Made by a program: the position numbers and the translations under genes
Notes under the pieces: model-generated
The model's input: the letters and a program-made list of their open reading frames with translations, nothing else
The model's database searches: none
What the model was told of the DNA's origin: nothing
In this document: positions 25,846 through 33,691 of the stretch, in pieces
How positions within the stretch are numbered: the first letter of the stretch is position 1
Layout of the letters: every line of letters begins with the position of its first letter
Source: Flavivirga aquimarina
GTDB lineage: Bacteria; Bacteroidota; Bacteroidia; Flavobacteriales; Flavobacteriaceae
Direction of reading: 5' to 3'
NCBI RefSeq assembly: GCF_030540835.1
Contig: NZ_JAUOEK010000093.1
Span: forward strand, 1 to 57,440
Length of the DNA: 57,440 bases

Positions 25846-26640
25846 TTATTTCTTCACCCGAAAACTCCCCATTTTATTATCAAAAACAATTAAATCTTTT
25901 GGGAATAAATCATTAAAAACACCTTTTTCTATAAGGTTACATGGTTGATCGATAGTAACAGTATCTTTAGTCATAACAATTAAAGTATCGCATAATTGAA
26001 TGGCCAAATCTATTTCGTGAGAAGAAAATAGAATCGTCTTGTTGGTCTCTTTAGCTAGTTTTTGAAGCAGTTTTAAAATATAAGCTTTATGGTACATGTC
26101 CAGATGTGTAGTAGGTTCATCCAGAATAATCAAGTCGGTATCTTGAGCTAAAGCACGAGCAATCATTACTTTTTGCAGCTGACCATCACTTAATTCATAA
26201 CATTTTTTGTGTTTTAATTCTTCGATATTTGTTTGAAGTAAACATTGGTTAATAATTTTAAAATCGTCGACAGTTAAATTTCCAACCCAATTGGTATAAG
26301 GTTGACGCCCCAAAGCAATCAATTCAAAAACAGTCAGGTTTTTTGACCCCAAAGATTCTGTAAGAACTAAGCTGAGTACTTTTGCTAAATTGATATTAGA
26401 ATAGTTTTCTATGGGTAAATTATTAATTGAGACGTTTCCGTCTAGTTTATGCTGAACATTAGTAAGCGTTCGCAGTAATGTAGACTTCCCAATACCGTTA
26501 GCACCTATAAGTCCCACAAGTTCCCCTTTATGTAATTCAATATTTATGTTAGAGGCAATGACTGTTTTAACTTTTTTAGAAGCATAGCCAATGGTAAGAT
26601 CCTGAGTTTTTAAAACGATATGTGGTTTGTTTTTTGTCAT
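25846..26640 (-). CDS. Cobalamin/siderophore-type ABC transporter ATPase (BtuD-like)
   Basis: 264 residues from ATG 26640. Walker A GLIGANGIGKSTLL, signature YELSDGQLQKVMIARALAQ and Walker B LIILDEPTTHLD, with the FecE/BtuD-type layout. Together with the downstream-coordinate permease and binding protein it forms a BtuCDF importer. A longer frame begins ten codons upstream. The shorter ATG (MTKNKPHIVLK) starts just before the first strand and is preferred. The neighbouring cobalamin genes point to B12 or cobinamide as substrate. Confidence 0.88.
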   Translation of the reverse strand: MTKNKPHIVLKTQDLTIGYASKKVKTVIASNINIELHKGELVGLIGANGIGKSTLLRTLTNVQHKLDGNVSINNLPIENYSNINLAKVLSLVLTESLGSKNLTVFELIALGRQPYTNWVGNLTVDDFKIINQCLLQTNIEELKHKKCYELSDGQLQKVMIARALAQDTDLIILDEPTTHLDMYHKAYILKLLQKLAKETNKTILFSSHEIDLAIQLCDTLIVMTKDTVTIDQPCNLIEKGVFNDLFPKDLIVFDNKMGSFRVKK

Positions 26641-26721
26641 AAATTCCAATAGGAAAACTTCAAATTCCAAATAGTTTCGGCATTAGTCTTTTGTCTTACG
26701 TCTTTCATCTCTCGTCTATAT

Positions 26722-27753
26722 TCAAAACATCATTTTTCGTTTTCTAACTAATAACCAAATAATAACCGGCGCACCAATTAAAGAGGTAATGGCATTGATT
26801 GGCAATGTAAGATCACTGGACGGTAATTGTGCAATACTATCGCAAATAAGCATAGTAATAGCTCCAAATAAAAAAACAGCGGGTAATAATATTTTATGAT
26901 TCGAGGTGTTAAAAATTTGTCTGGTCATATGCGGGATTGCTAAACCAATAAACGCAATAGGACCAGCAAAAGCTGTAATGGTTCCAGCTAATAAGCTAGT
27001 TGCAATAATTATTAATAGCCGACTTGTTTTTATATTTAAACCTAAACTCTTTGCATAATTTTCTCCCAATAATAAAGTGTTTAATGCTTTTATAGATGAT
27101 AAACTTATTAGTATTCCTATAGCATAAATTATAAATAAAATAAATAATTCGTACCAAGTAAGATTCCCTACACTACCAAACCCCCAAAAAATATATTGTT
27201 GTAATTCTTCTGCAGAACTAAAATAGGAGAGCACACTAACTGTTGCTGAGGTAATACTACCAAACATAAGGCCTATAATTAGTATTGCCATGGTGTCTCT
27301 AACTCTATTAGATATTATTAAAACAACCAATAGCACTGTAAAACTCCCTAAGCTGGCTGCGATTACAATACTCCATTTCGAAACCAATACGCTGGCTAAA
27401 GTACCTCCAAAAGCAGAAGCGCCCATAATAACTAAAGCAACTCCTAAGCTGGAACCAGAGGTGATTCCTAAAACAAAAGGACCAGCTAACGGGTTTCTAA
27501 ATAGTGTTTGCATGAGTAATCCGGAGATTCCTAAACCAGAACCAACGATTATGGAAGTAATAGCTTTAGGCAACCTGTATTCATGGATAATATGTTGCCA
27601 AGATTCATTTCCGGTTGAATTTCCAATTAAACTATTAAAAACATCTTGAAAAGGAATAGAGACAGATCCTAAACTAATGTTTGCAAAAAAACACAGAAAA
27701 AGCACTAAAATTAATGCTACAAATGGTAGTTTATATGTTTTTGTATATGGCAA
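26722..27753 (-). CDS. FecCD/BtuC-family ABC permease
   Basis: 343 residues with about ten membrane helices. The FecCD signatures are present: YRLPKAITSIIVGSGLGISGLLMQTLFRNPLA, GPFVLGITSGSSLGVA and AGPIAFIGLAIPHMTR. It imports cobalamin or another chelate with the BtuD-like ATPase. It starts with TTG, directly abutting the stop codon of the binding-protein gene, so translation is probably coupled. Confidence 0.9.
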   Translation of the reverse strand: MPYTKTYKLPFVALILVLFLCFFANISLGSVSIPFQDVFNSLIGNSTGNESWQHIIHEYRLPKAITSIIVGSGLGISGLLMQTLFRNPLAGPFVLGITSGSSLGVALVIMGASAFGGTLASVLVSKWSIVIAASLGSFTVLLVVLIISNRVRDTMAILIIGLMFGSITSATVSVLSYFSSAEELQQYIFWGFGSVGNLTWYELFILFIIYAIGILISLSSIKALNTLLLGENYAKSLGLNIKTSRLLIIIATSLLAGTITAFAGPIAFIGLAIPHMTRQIFNTSNHKILLPAVFLFGAITMLICDSIAQLPSSDLTLPINAITSLIGAPVIIWLLVRKRKMMF

Positions 27754-28896
27754 CTAATCTAAACGTTTAAAAAAGAAAGTTTCATAGTCATTTAGTAATT
27801 TGGGGTGCGCAATTTTTATAATATCTTTTAGGATAAGGTCTGGTCGTAAAGTTCCTAATTCGTAGTAGAGTAAACCGTCTTTGGCGCCTTTTCTTTTGGT
27901 ATAGGTATATATTTTGTTGTTTTTATAAGCATCAAAAACACTATAACCTTTATGATTACCTAGCATTTGTTTTTTAGTGTCAAAGTTTCCAGCGCCTATC
28001 CAAAACTCTGCATTTTGAGCTTTTTCCAATACGTTTTCAAAGTTTAATTGTGAACTTCCATTGTTGTTATTTTCTTTCCAAATATAATCAGTATTGGCGT
28101 CTTCTAAATATTTTGCGATAAAACTTTTACCTCCAGGGACGTTCCATACATCTTTAAAGGCCGACCCAGACATAATTGTTGGTTTTCTGGTAATTGTTTT
28201 TGCTATCGCTTTTGCCTTTAAATAATCGGTTTCTATCGTTTTAAAAATAGAATCGGCTTCCTTTTCTTTGTTATAGAAAGCCGCTATAAATTTTATCCAT
28301 TCGGCTTTTCCTAAAGGATGTTGCTCAGTCCAAGCACCATCCAGAACAACTGGAATACCTAATTTTTCTATTTGATCTAATTTTTTATTAATACCATTAA
28401 CAGAAAAACCAATCACCAGTTCTGGGTTTAATTCTAAAAGTAGTTCGATATTGATCGATGTATCGTTACCTAAATCTTTAATTGCTCCATTATCTACTCT
28501 TACTCTGGTTTTTTCAGAGCAAATGTATTTTGTATTAGGAAAACCAATTAAACTATTATCTACTCCTAAATATTCTAAGGCAGGAATATTGGTTGTAGAA
28601 ACAGCAACAAGCGTTTTAATGGGGATTTCTATTATTTTAGTATTGGCATCATGATCTGGTTGTTTTTCACCTTTTTTCACTAATAAATAAGTAAACGTTT
28701 TATTGCTGTTTGGCCATGCAGAATTGACGATTACTTTTTTGTAATTCTTATAATTGGTTATAGAGAAACCTTTAGCATAACTTAGAGTTTCTTTAATTCC
28801 TTCTGATTGGTTTAAGGATATTGTTTCCTGCTTTTTTTCTTCTTTACAAGATGAAAGAAGCACAGTGTATGTTACTAAAAGGATTAAAAATCGCAT
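27754..28896 (-). CDS. BtuF-like substrate-binding lipoprotein
   Basis: 380 residues. Lipoprotein signal (VLLSSC), then two Rossmann-like lobes of a class III periplasmic binding protein: TLVAVSTTNIPALEYLG, LELNPELVIGFSV and ENVLEKAQNAEFWIGAG. It would deliver corrinoid to the permease. The gene begins the btuFCD-type operon and is divergent from the PP-loop ATPase gene at 28988. Confidence 0.85.
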   Translation of the reverse strand: MRFLILLVTYTVLLSSCKEEKKQETISLNQSEGIKETLSYAKGFSITNYKNYKKVIVNSAWPNSNKTFTYLLVKKGEKQPDHDANTKIIEIPIKTLVAVSTTNIPALEYLGVDNSLIGFPNTKYICSEKTRVRVDNGAIKDLGNDTSINIELLLELNPELVIGFSVNGINKKLDQIEKLGIPVVLDGAWTEQHPLGKAEWIKFIAAFYNKEKEADSIFKTIETDYLKAKAIAKTITRKPTIMSGSAFKDVWNVPGGKSFIAKYLEDANTDYIWKENNNNGSSQLNFENVLEKAQNAEFWIGAGNFDTKKQMLGNHKGYSVFDAYKNNKIYTYTKRKGAKDGLLYYELGTLRPDLILKDIIKIAHPKLLNDYETFFFKRLD

Positions 28897-28963
28897 GAAA
28901 AAAAATTAAGGTATAAAGGTCTTTATTTTTTTTGTAAAACTATAGGTATATAGTAATTAAAGC

Positions 28964-28971
28964 TATTTTTG
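28964..28971 (+). promoter_or_regulatory. -7 promoter box upstream of PP-loop ATPase gene
   Basis: TATTTTTG in the 91-bp divergent region fits TAnnTTTG. A T-rich TTTG lies upstream but at about 29 bp, longer than usual. Moderate support only. Confidence 0.35.
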
Positions 28972-28987
28972 GTGCTTAAAATGAATT

Positions 28988-29644
28988 ATGAATAATTTTT
29001 TGTGTTCCTGGAGTGGTGGTAAAGATAGCTGCTTTGCTTATTATAAGGCCTTACAGTTAGGGTACAAACCCACTGTTTTATTAAATGTTATGAATGAGTT
29101 TGGAGACAGATCCCGATCTCATGGTATTACAAAACCTATTTTAAAAGCACAGGCTGAAGCTTTAAGTTTACCTATTCATTTTTTTAATAGCACCTGGAAA
29201 GCTTATGAAGAGAACTATATAAAGCATTTAAATGTTTTAGCTGAAGACTACGAACTTTCTCATGCTGTTTTTGGCGATATTGATATTGAATCGCACCGGG
29301 ATTGGGAAGAAAAAGTATCCAAATCGGCAGGCTTGGAAGCTATTTTACCTTTATGGCAAGGAAATAGAAAACAGTTGGTTTTAGATATGATTGATGCCGG
29401 TTTAGAAGCTATTATTGTTTCTTGTAATCAAGATTTAGGACCTGATTTTTTAGGAAGTACCATAGATACATCTATTATTGAAACTTTTGAATCTATGGGT
29501 GTTGATGCTTGTGGAGAAAATGGTGAATACCATACTTTGGTTGTGAATGCACCTTTTTTTAAAAATAGAATCCATGTAGAAATGGTTAAAAAATCGGTGT
29601 CTAGTAATTATAATTTCGCTGAATTAGAACTTGTTGAGGGGTGA
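28988..29644 (+). CDS. Dph6-like PP-loop ATPase, copy 1
   Basis: 218 residues. PP-loop CSWSGGKDS at the N-terminus, then FGDIDIESHRDW and the C-terminal CGENGEYHTLV motif. These place it in the diphthamide-synthetase-like family (PF01902/COG2102) of ATP pyrophosphatases. Bacteria lack diphthamide, so the reaction must be another adenylation, perhaps amidation. It stands between the B12 importer and the cob genes, and a second, divergent copy closes the locus at 35806-36519. Confidence 0.85.
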   Translation: MNNFLCSWSGGKDSCFAYYKALQLGYKPTVLLNVMNEFGDRSRSHGITKPILKAQAEALSLPIHFFNSTWKAYEENYIKHLNVLAEDYELSHAVFGDIDIESHRDWEEKVSKSAGLEAILPLWQGNRKQLVLDMIDAGLEAIIVSCNQDLGPDFLGSTIDTSIIETFESMGVDACGENGEYHTLVVNAPFFKNRIHVEMVKKSVSSNYNFAELELVEG

Positions 29645-29662
29645 TGCTTTTTATTAAGTTTT

Positions 29663-29713
29663 GTCATTCCTGCCTTTCGTCTTCGCTCAAGATAAACTAC
29701 GGCAGGAATCCAC
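29663..29713 (+). repeat. REP-like palindrome left of GIY-YIG gene
   Basis: GTCATTCCTGCC ... GGCAGGAATCCAC, a palindromic repeat unit with an unpaired middle. The same ends occur inverted at 30080-30108, on the other side of the GIY-YIG gene. A related unit (GTCATTCCCG/CGGGAATC) lies at 57351. Confidence 0.65.
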
Positions 29714-29732
29714 TAGTTAAATAGAATGTTTC

Positions 29733-30044
29733 ATGTACAAAACGATTCATCAATATTATCTTTATATTTTAACCAATAAAACTTGTGGAACGTTATACAT
29801 TGGTGTGACAAACGATTTAGAACGCAGAATGTTCGAACATAAAAATAAATTAGTTGAAGGTTTTACAAAGAAATATGGATTAAATAAATTACTCTATTTT
29901 GAAACCTATCAATACGTTGAAGATGCTATAAAAAGAGAAAAGAATATGAAGAAGTGGAAGCGTCAATGGAAAATTGATTTAATAGAAAAAGATAATCCTA
30001 ATTGGAAAGATTTATCTAAAGATTGGACTTATTTGATTGAATGA
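29733..30044 (+). CDS. GIY-YIG nuclease (UPF0213 type)
   Basis: 103 residues, the usual length for stand-alone GIY-YIG proteins of the UPF0213/YhbQ group. The active-site strands are YYLYILTNKTCGTLYIGVTNDLERRMFEHK, with the variant pair YLY...YIG, the basic Arg of the R-R-x-x-E-H segment, and a Glu in DAIKREKNMKKWKRQWKIDLIE. It may cleave DNA in repair or repeat mobility. It interrupts the cobalamin locus and is framed by inverted REP-like repeats, which suggests it arrived as a unit. Confidence 0.88.
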   Translation: MYKTIHQYYLYILTNKTCGTLYIGVTNDLERRMFEHKNKLVEGFTKKYGLNKLLYFETYQYVEDAIKREKNMKKWKRQWKIDLIEKDNPNWKDLSKDWTYLIE

Positions 30045-30079
30045 AAATAAGAGGTGGTTTTAATGTTATCAATATACGA

Positions 30080-30108
30080 GTGGATTCCTGCCTTCGCAGG
30101 AATGACAA
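30080..30108 (-). repeat. REP-like palindrome right of GIY-YIG gene
   Basis: GTGGATTCCTGCC-TTC-GCAGGAATGACAA, the inverse of the unit at 29663, with an almost perfect hairpin. The two units point away from the GIY-YIG gene symmetrically. Confidence 0.65.
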
Positions 30109-30158
30109 TTAACTTCAAATCCGAATAATAATAAATAAACTTATTTCAGAAAGTAAAC

Positions 30159-30731
30159 TTAAATTAGTTCAATTTCAGAAATGAGTTTTAAAGAATTTCC
30201 AATTTTTTCAAGATGAAAAACGTCTCCATATTGAATTTTAATATCAAATGATTTTTCTAGAGGAAGACCCATAACAGAAGCCAAAAGTGCTCTTATCGGT
30301 CCAGCATGGGTTACTATGATAAGGTTTTGTTTGTTGTCTGAATTTATAATGTCTTCAAAGAAATTATATACTCTAGAAGCCAGGTCTGTATAAGATTCGC
30401 CATTAGGAACTCTAACATTTACAAAGTCTTTCATCCATGGATTTAAGTTTTCTTCAGGAATATGATTCCATCGTTGCATTTCCCAGTCTCCAAAATCGAG
30501 TTCTTTTAAACGATCATCAAAAAGTACAGGTGTTCCCAGATAATTTGCCAATAGAGCACATCGTTTTAATGGACTACTCTTTATGATATAGGAGGTTTTG
30601 CTATTCGGGATTTGCTTTTTTACTGCATTAAACTCATCTAGAAAAGTGTCTTTTAAGTTTAAATCGGTTTGTCCGTAACAAATTCCTTTTTCAATATCGG
30701 GAGTTGTATGCCTAATTATATAAATTTCCAT
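30159..30731 (-). CDS. cobC: Alpha-ribazole phosphatase-like histidine phosphatase
   Basis: 190 residues. The phosphoglycerate-mutase fold starts at MEIYIIRHTTPDIEKGICYGQTD, where RHT carries the phospho-histidine. SSPLKRC, LKELDFGDWE and THAGPIRAL supply the other catalytic residues. In a cob operon this is the enzyme that removes phosphate from alpha-ribazole-5'-phosphate or adenosylcobalamin phosphate. It overlaps cobS by 16 bp. Confidence 0.87.
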   Translation of the reverse strand: MEIYIIRHTTPDIEKGICYGQTDLNLKDTFLDEFNAVKKQIPNSKTSYIIKSSPLKRCALLANYLGTPVLFDDRLKELDFGDWEMQRWNHIPEENLNPWMKDFVNVRVPNGESYTDLASRVYNFFEDIINSDNKQNLIIVTHAGPIRALLASVMGLPLEKSFDIKIQYGDVFHLEKIGNSLKLISEIELI

Positions 30732-31477
30732 AATGCAATAACACTTAAATAAAAGATTACCTCACATAATTGTTGTACAGCTCCGGCACAATCTCCTGTT
30801 TGTCCTCCCAGCCATTTTTTAAATTTAATGCCTAGGTAAACTTTCGCTAAATAACATGGGATTATTGTTATAAAAATTAAAGGTTTATTAAAAAAGAATA
30901 ATGGTATTATTCCAAAAACACCACTAAAAATTAGCATATTTATAGATATGTTTTTTGCAGCGGGTTTAGCTTTGCTGTCTTCGGTATCACGAACATAAGG
31001 ATGCGTGTAAATTAATGTAGTCGCTATAAACCTACTTAGACTATGTCCTGCAATAATTGTAATAGGAATAAAATGAAATGAAACTTCTCTTAATGCAGAA
31101 AATTTAATAGCAAGTATTAAAACTACCCCTATAACGCCGTAGGTTCCAAGACGAGAATCCTTCATGATAAGCAGAATCTTTTCTTTGGTCCATCCGCCAC
31201 CTAATCCGTCGCAAACATCTGCAAAGCCATCTTCATGAAAAGCTCCCGTAATGTATATGGTAGCAGCCATGCTTAACAGAAGTGCTATTTCTGTAGATAG
31301 CATAAAAGAAAAACCATAAAAAACTAAAGCTCCAACGCTACCAACAATAATACCAACTAACGAAAAGTATTTAGCACTTTTTGAAAGATACTCTGGGTTA
31401 TGGTCTACCCATTTCGGACAAGGGATTCTTGTGAAAAACATGATGGCTGTTAAGAAAATATGGAGTTCTCTTTTCAT
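30716..31477 (-). CDS. cobS: Adenosylcobinamide-GDP ribazoletransferase
   Basis: 253 residues, an integral membrane protein. It has the CobS motifs FFTRIPCPKW near the N-terminus, GAFHEDGFADVCDGLGGGWTKEKIL (metal-binding Asp cluster) and MKDSRLGTYG. It joins adenosylcobinamide-GDP with alpha-ribazole in the last condensation of cobalamin assembly. The 198-bp gap to cobT contains a dispersed repeat (CACGAATTTCACGAATTGAC). Confidence 0.93.
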   Translation of the reverse strand: MKRELHIFLTAIMFFTRIPCPKWVDHNPEYLSKSAKYFSLVGIIVGSVGALVFYGFSFMLSTEIALLLSMAATIYITGAFHEDGFADVCDGLGGGWTKEKILLIMKDSRLGTYGVIGVVLILAIKFSALREVSFHFIPITIIAGHSLSRFIATTLIYTHPYVRDTEDSKAKPAAKNISINMLIFSGVFGIIPLFFFNKPLIFITIIPCYLAKVYLGIKFKKWLGGQTGDCAGAVQQLCEVIFYLSVIALWKFI

Positions 31478-31675
31478 AATTTATTGGTCTCAACTGTAGT
31501 TAAAACTATGTGTTTTAGTGCATTTCGCTTTGAGCTTCTAAAAAATTTGACACGAATTTCACGAATTGACACTAATTCAGTTTTACAATGTTTATTTTTT
31601 CTTTTGTTTCGGTATTTCACGAAGGAGACTTTCAGTCTGCCAAAATGAACCTATGAACTTCCAGTCCATGGTTTA

Positions 31676-32719
31676 TTAGTCTTTAGTTTCACCGCTTACT
31701 CCGGCAGAATCAAAACTAGCCATATCATTTAAAAAGTTTACAGAGGCTTGTACCAGAGGGATCGCTAATGCAGTTCCTGTGCCTTCACCCAATCTTAAAC
31801 CTAAAGATAATAAAGGATTTACATTTAAAAACTCTAGCATTTTTATATGTCCTTTTTCATTAGAATTATGGGCAAATACGCAATAGTCTAAAACGTTTTT
31901 GTTTATTGCTTGAGCAGCCAATAGAGCTGCAGTTACTATAAAACCATCAATAATTATAGTCATTTTTAGTTGGGCTGCTTTTAAAATAGCACCACTAATC
32001 ATAGCTATTTCAAACCCTCCAAAAACAGCCATAGCTTCTAAGGCATTTTGTGGATTATATTTTTTATAAACGTTAGATAAGATTTGCTGTTTTCTACTAA
32101 TGCCTTCATTATCTAATCCTGTACCAGAACCAACACATTCAGAAATAGGAATTTCTGTAAAATAAGACATAAGCAAAGCCGCAGAAGAGGTATTGCTAAT
32201 TCCCATTTCTCCAAATCCGATGGTATTTGTACCTTCATTTTTAAGTTTAGAAATAATGTCACTCCCTTTATTAAAGGACTCTTCGCATTGTTTTAATGTC
32301 ATAGCGGGTTCTTCTTGATAGTTTTTAGTACCAAAATCAATTTTAGCATTAATAATATCAAGTTCGTTAGGAAAGGTGTGGTTTACTCCGGCATCAACTA
32401 TTTTTAAGCTTAGATTATTAGTATTACTAAAAATATTTATTGCAGCACCGCCATTAATAAAATTATAAACCATTTGTGAGGTTACTTCTTGCGGAAAAGG
32501 GTTTACTTCACCTTTAGTAGCAATACCATGATCGCCTGCAAATACAACAATAGTTGGTTTTTCTATTTTTGGGTTTTCGGTTTGCTGAATACGCCCAATT
32601 TGAAAAGCGATATGTTCTAGCTTACCTAAAGCCCCAATAGGTTTTGTTTTTAAGTCTATTTTGTGTTGAATTTTTGCTTCTAATTCAGGGTTTGCAATTG
32701 GGTCTATTTGGTAGGTCAT
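31676..32719 (-). CDS. cobT: Nicotinate-nucleotide-DMB phosphoribosyltransferase
   Basis: 347 residues, full length. Motifs: KTKPIGALGKLE, VVFAGDHGIATKGEVNPFPQEVT, ETNTIGFGEMGI-like NTIGFGEMGISNTSSA, and RLGEGTGTALAIPLV with the catalytic Glu near its end. It activates 5,6-dimethylbenzimidazole (or another base) to alpha-ribazole phosphate. Its start abuts the cobU stop with no gap. Confidence 0.95.
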   Translation of the reverse strand: MTYQIDPIANPELEAKIQHKIDLKTKPIGALGKLEHIAFQIGRIQQTENPKIEKPTIVVFAGDHGIATKGEVNPFPQEVTSQMVYNFINGGAAINIFSNTNNLSLKIVDAGVNHTFPNELDIINAKIDFGTKNYQEEPAMTLKQCEESFNKGSDIISKLKNEGTNTIGFGEMGISNTSSAALLMSYFTEIPISECVGSGTGLDNEGISRKQQILSNVYKKYNPQNALEAMAVFGGFEIAMISGAILKAAQLKMTIIIDGFIVTAALLAAQAINKNVLDYCVFAHNSNEKGHIKMLEFLNVNPLLSLGLRLGEGTGTALAIPLVQASVNFLNDMASFDSAGVSGETKD

Positions 32720-33223
32720 TTATTTAAGTTTTACTGGTATTCCAGACACCATTAAAGTTGCTTTGTCTGCATGTTTGGCTATATGTTGATTCATCCAACC
32801 TTGAAGTTCGGTAAATTTCCTGCCTATTTCAGTTTGGGCATGTACACCCATACCAATTTCGTTAGAAATTATAATAATTGTTGCGTCTATATCGAGTAGT
32901 TTGTCAAATTCAATTTTAGCTAATTCTAAGCTTTTCTCAATATCATTTTTTGTATCGACATAGAAATTTGTAAGCCATAAGGTAACACAATCAATTACAA
33001 CCACATCTTTTGGTTTTATTACTTTAGAAACAATTTTTTCCTCTTCAATAGATGTCCATCTTTCATCTCTATCGGCAATATGTCTATCAATTCGTTTTCT
33101 ATGGTCATCGCCCCAAATGCGTGATGTAGCAACATATTTTGGTGTGTTTGATAGTGATAAAGCTAAGTTTTGTGCGTAGCTGCTTTTTCCTGAGCGTTCG
33201 CCTCCTGTTATGTAAAAAATCAT
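32720..33223 (-). CDS. cobU: Cobinamide kinase / cobinamide-phosphate guanylyltransferase
   Basis: 167 residues. P-loop TGGERSGKSSYAQ at the N-terminus, RIDRHIADRDERWTSIEE (the guanylylated-His region) and VVIDCVTLWLTNF. It phosphorylates and guanylylates cobinamide. It is the first gene of cobUTS-C. No corrin-ring or DMB synthesis genes are in the window, so the locus as seen is for salvage of imported corrinoids. Confidence 0.93.
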   Translation of the reverse strand: MIFYITGGERSGKSSYAQNLALSLSNTPKYVATSRIWGDDHRKRIDRHIADRDERWTSIEEEKIVSKVIKPKDVVVIDCVTLWLTNFYVDTKNDIEKSLELAKIEFDKLLDIDATIIIISNEIGMGVHAQTEIGRKFTELQGWMNQHIAKHADKATLMVSGIPVKLK

Positions 33224-33312
33224 ACGAAGAGAATTATTTAATGAGTTTGCAAAGATTAAATATTTTATATGAATAAAGCGAAAAGTGTACTTATAATTCT
33301 AAAATTGATTAG

Positions 33313-33320
33313 TATATTTG
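33313..33320 (+). promoter_or_regulatory. -7 promoter box of the riboswitch/btuB transcript
   Basis: TATATTTG fits the Bacteroidota -7 box. Transcription would begin near 33325, exactly where the cobalamin riboswitch fold starts. The -33 element is not clear. Confidence 0.55.
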
Positions 33321-33327
33321 CAGCGAA

Positions 33328-33612
33328 TTTTGGTTCTATTCAGTTTTAATTGAATGGATTAAAAGGGAATCAGGTGAAGTGATTGATGATAGTAGATTGC
33401 TGATTTACGAATTTTTGAATTCTAAAATCTAAAGTCTAAAATCTGAAAATCTCCAGTCCTGAACTGTTCCCGCAACTGTAAATTTATACTGTACCCGATA
33501 GTTATTGGGATTAATCAGTACTTCTACGGAAGATGTTATTAACTTCAAAAAGCCACTGGCTTCGCGCTGGGAAGGTCTAATAACATAAAATAAGTCAGGA
33601 GACCTGCCATTT
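33328..33612 (+). ncRNA. Cobalamin riboswitch
   Basis: Recognisable parts in order: the 5' stem with GGTTCTATTCAG, GGGAATCAGGTGA, the core CTGTTCCCGCAACTGTAA (33464-33481), GCCACTGGC..GCTGGGAAGG (33552-33575), and the B12 box GTCAGGAGACCTGCC (33593-33608). The variable arm after the core contains a CCCGATAGTTATTGGG hairpin, a copy of a dispersed palindrome. Another peripheral arm holds AT-rich CTAAAATCTAAAGTC repeats. It should repress the receptor gene below when adenosylcobalamin is abundant. Confidence 0.93.
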
Positions 33613-33691
33613 TCGAAACAATTAAGTTAAACTTTCGGGATAAAAGTTTGCGTATGACATCCATACCACTCTCGATTAATTAGTCATTTAA

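Noticed and set aside
33224-33310. Second cobalamin riboswitch for cobU on the minus strand
   Set aside because: No B12 box or core is seen on that strand; only a near-miss -7 box TAATCTTTG is present.
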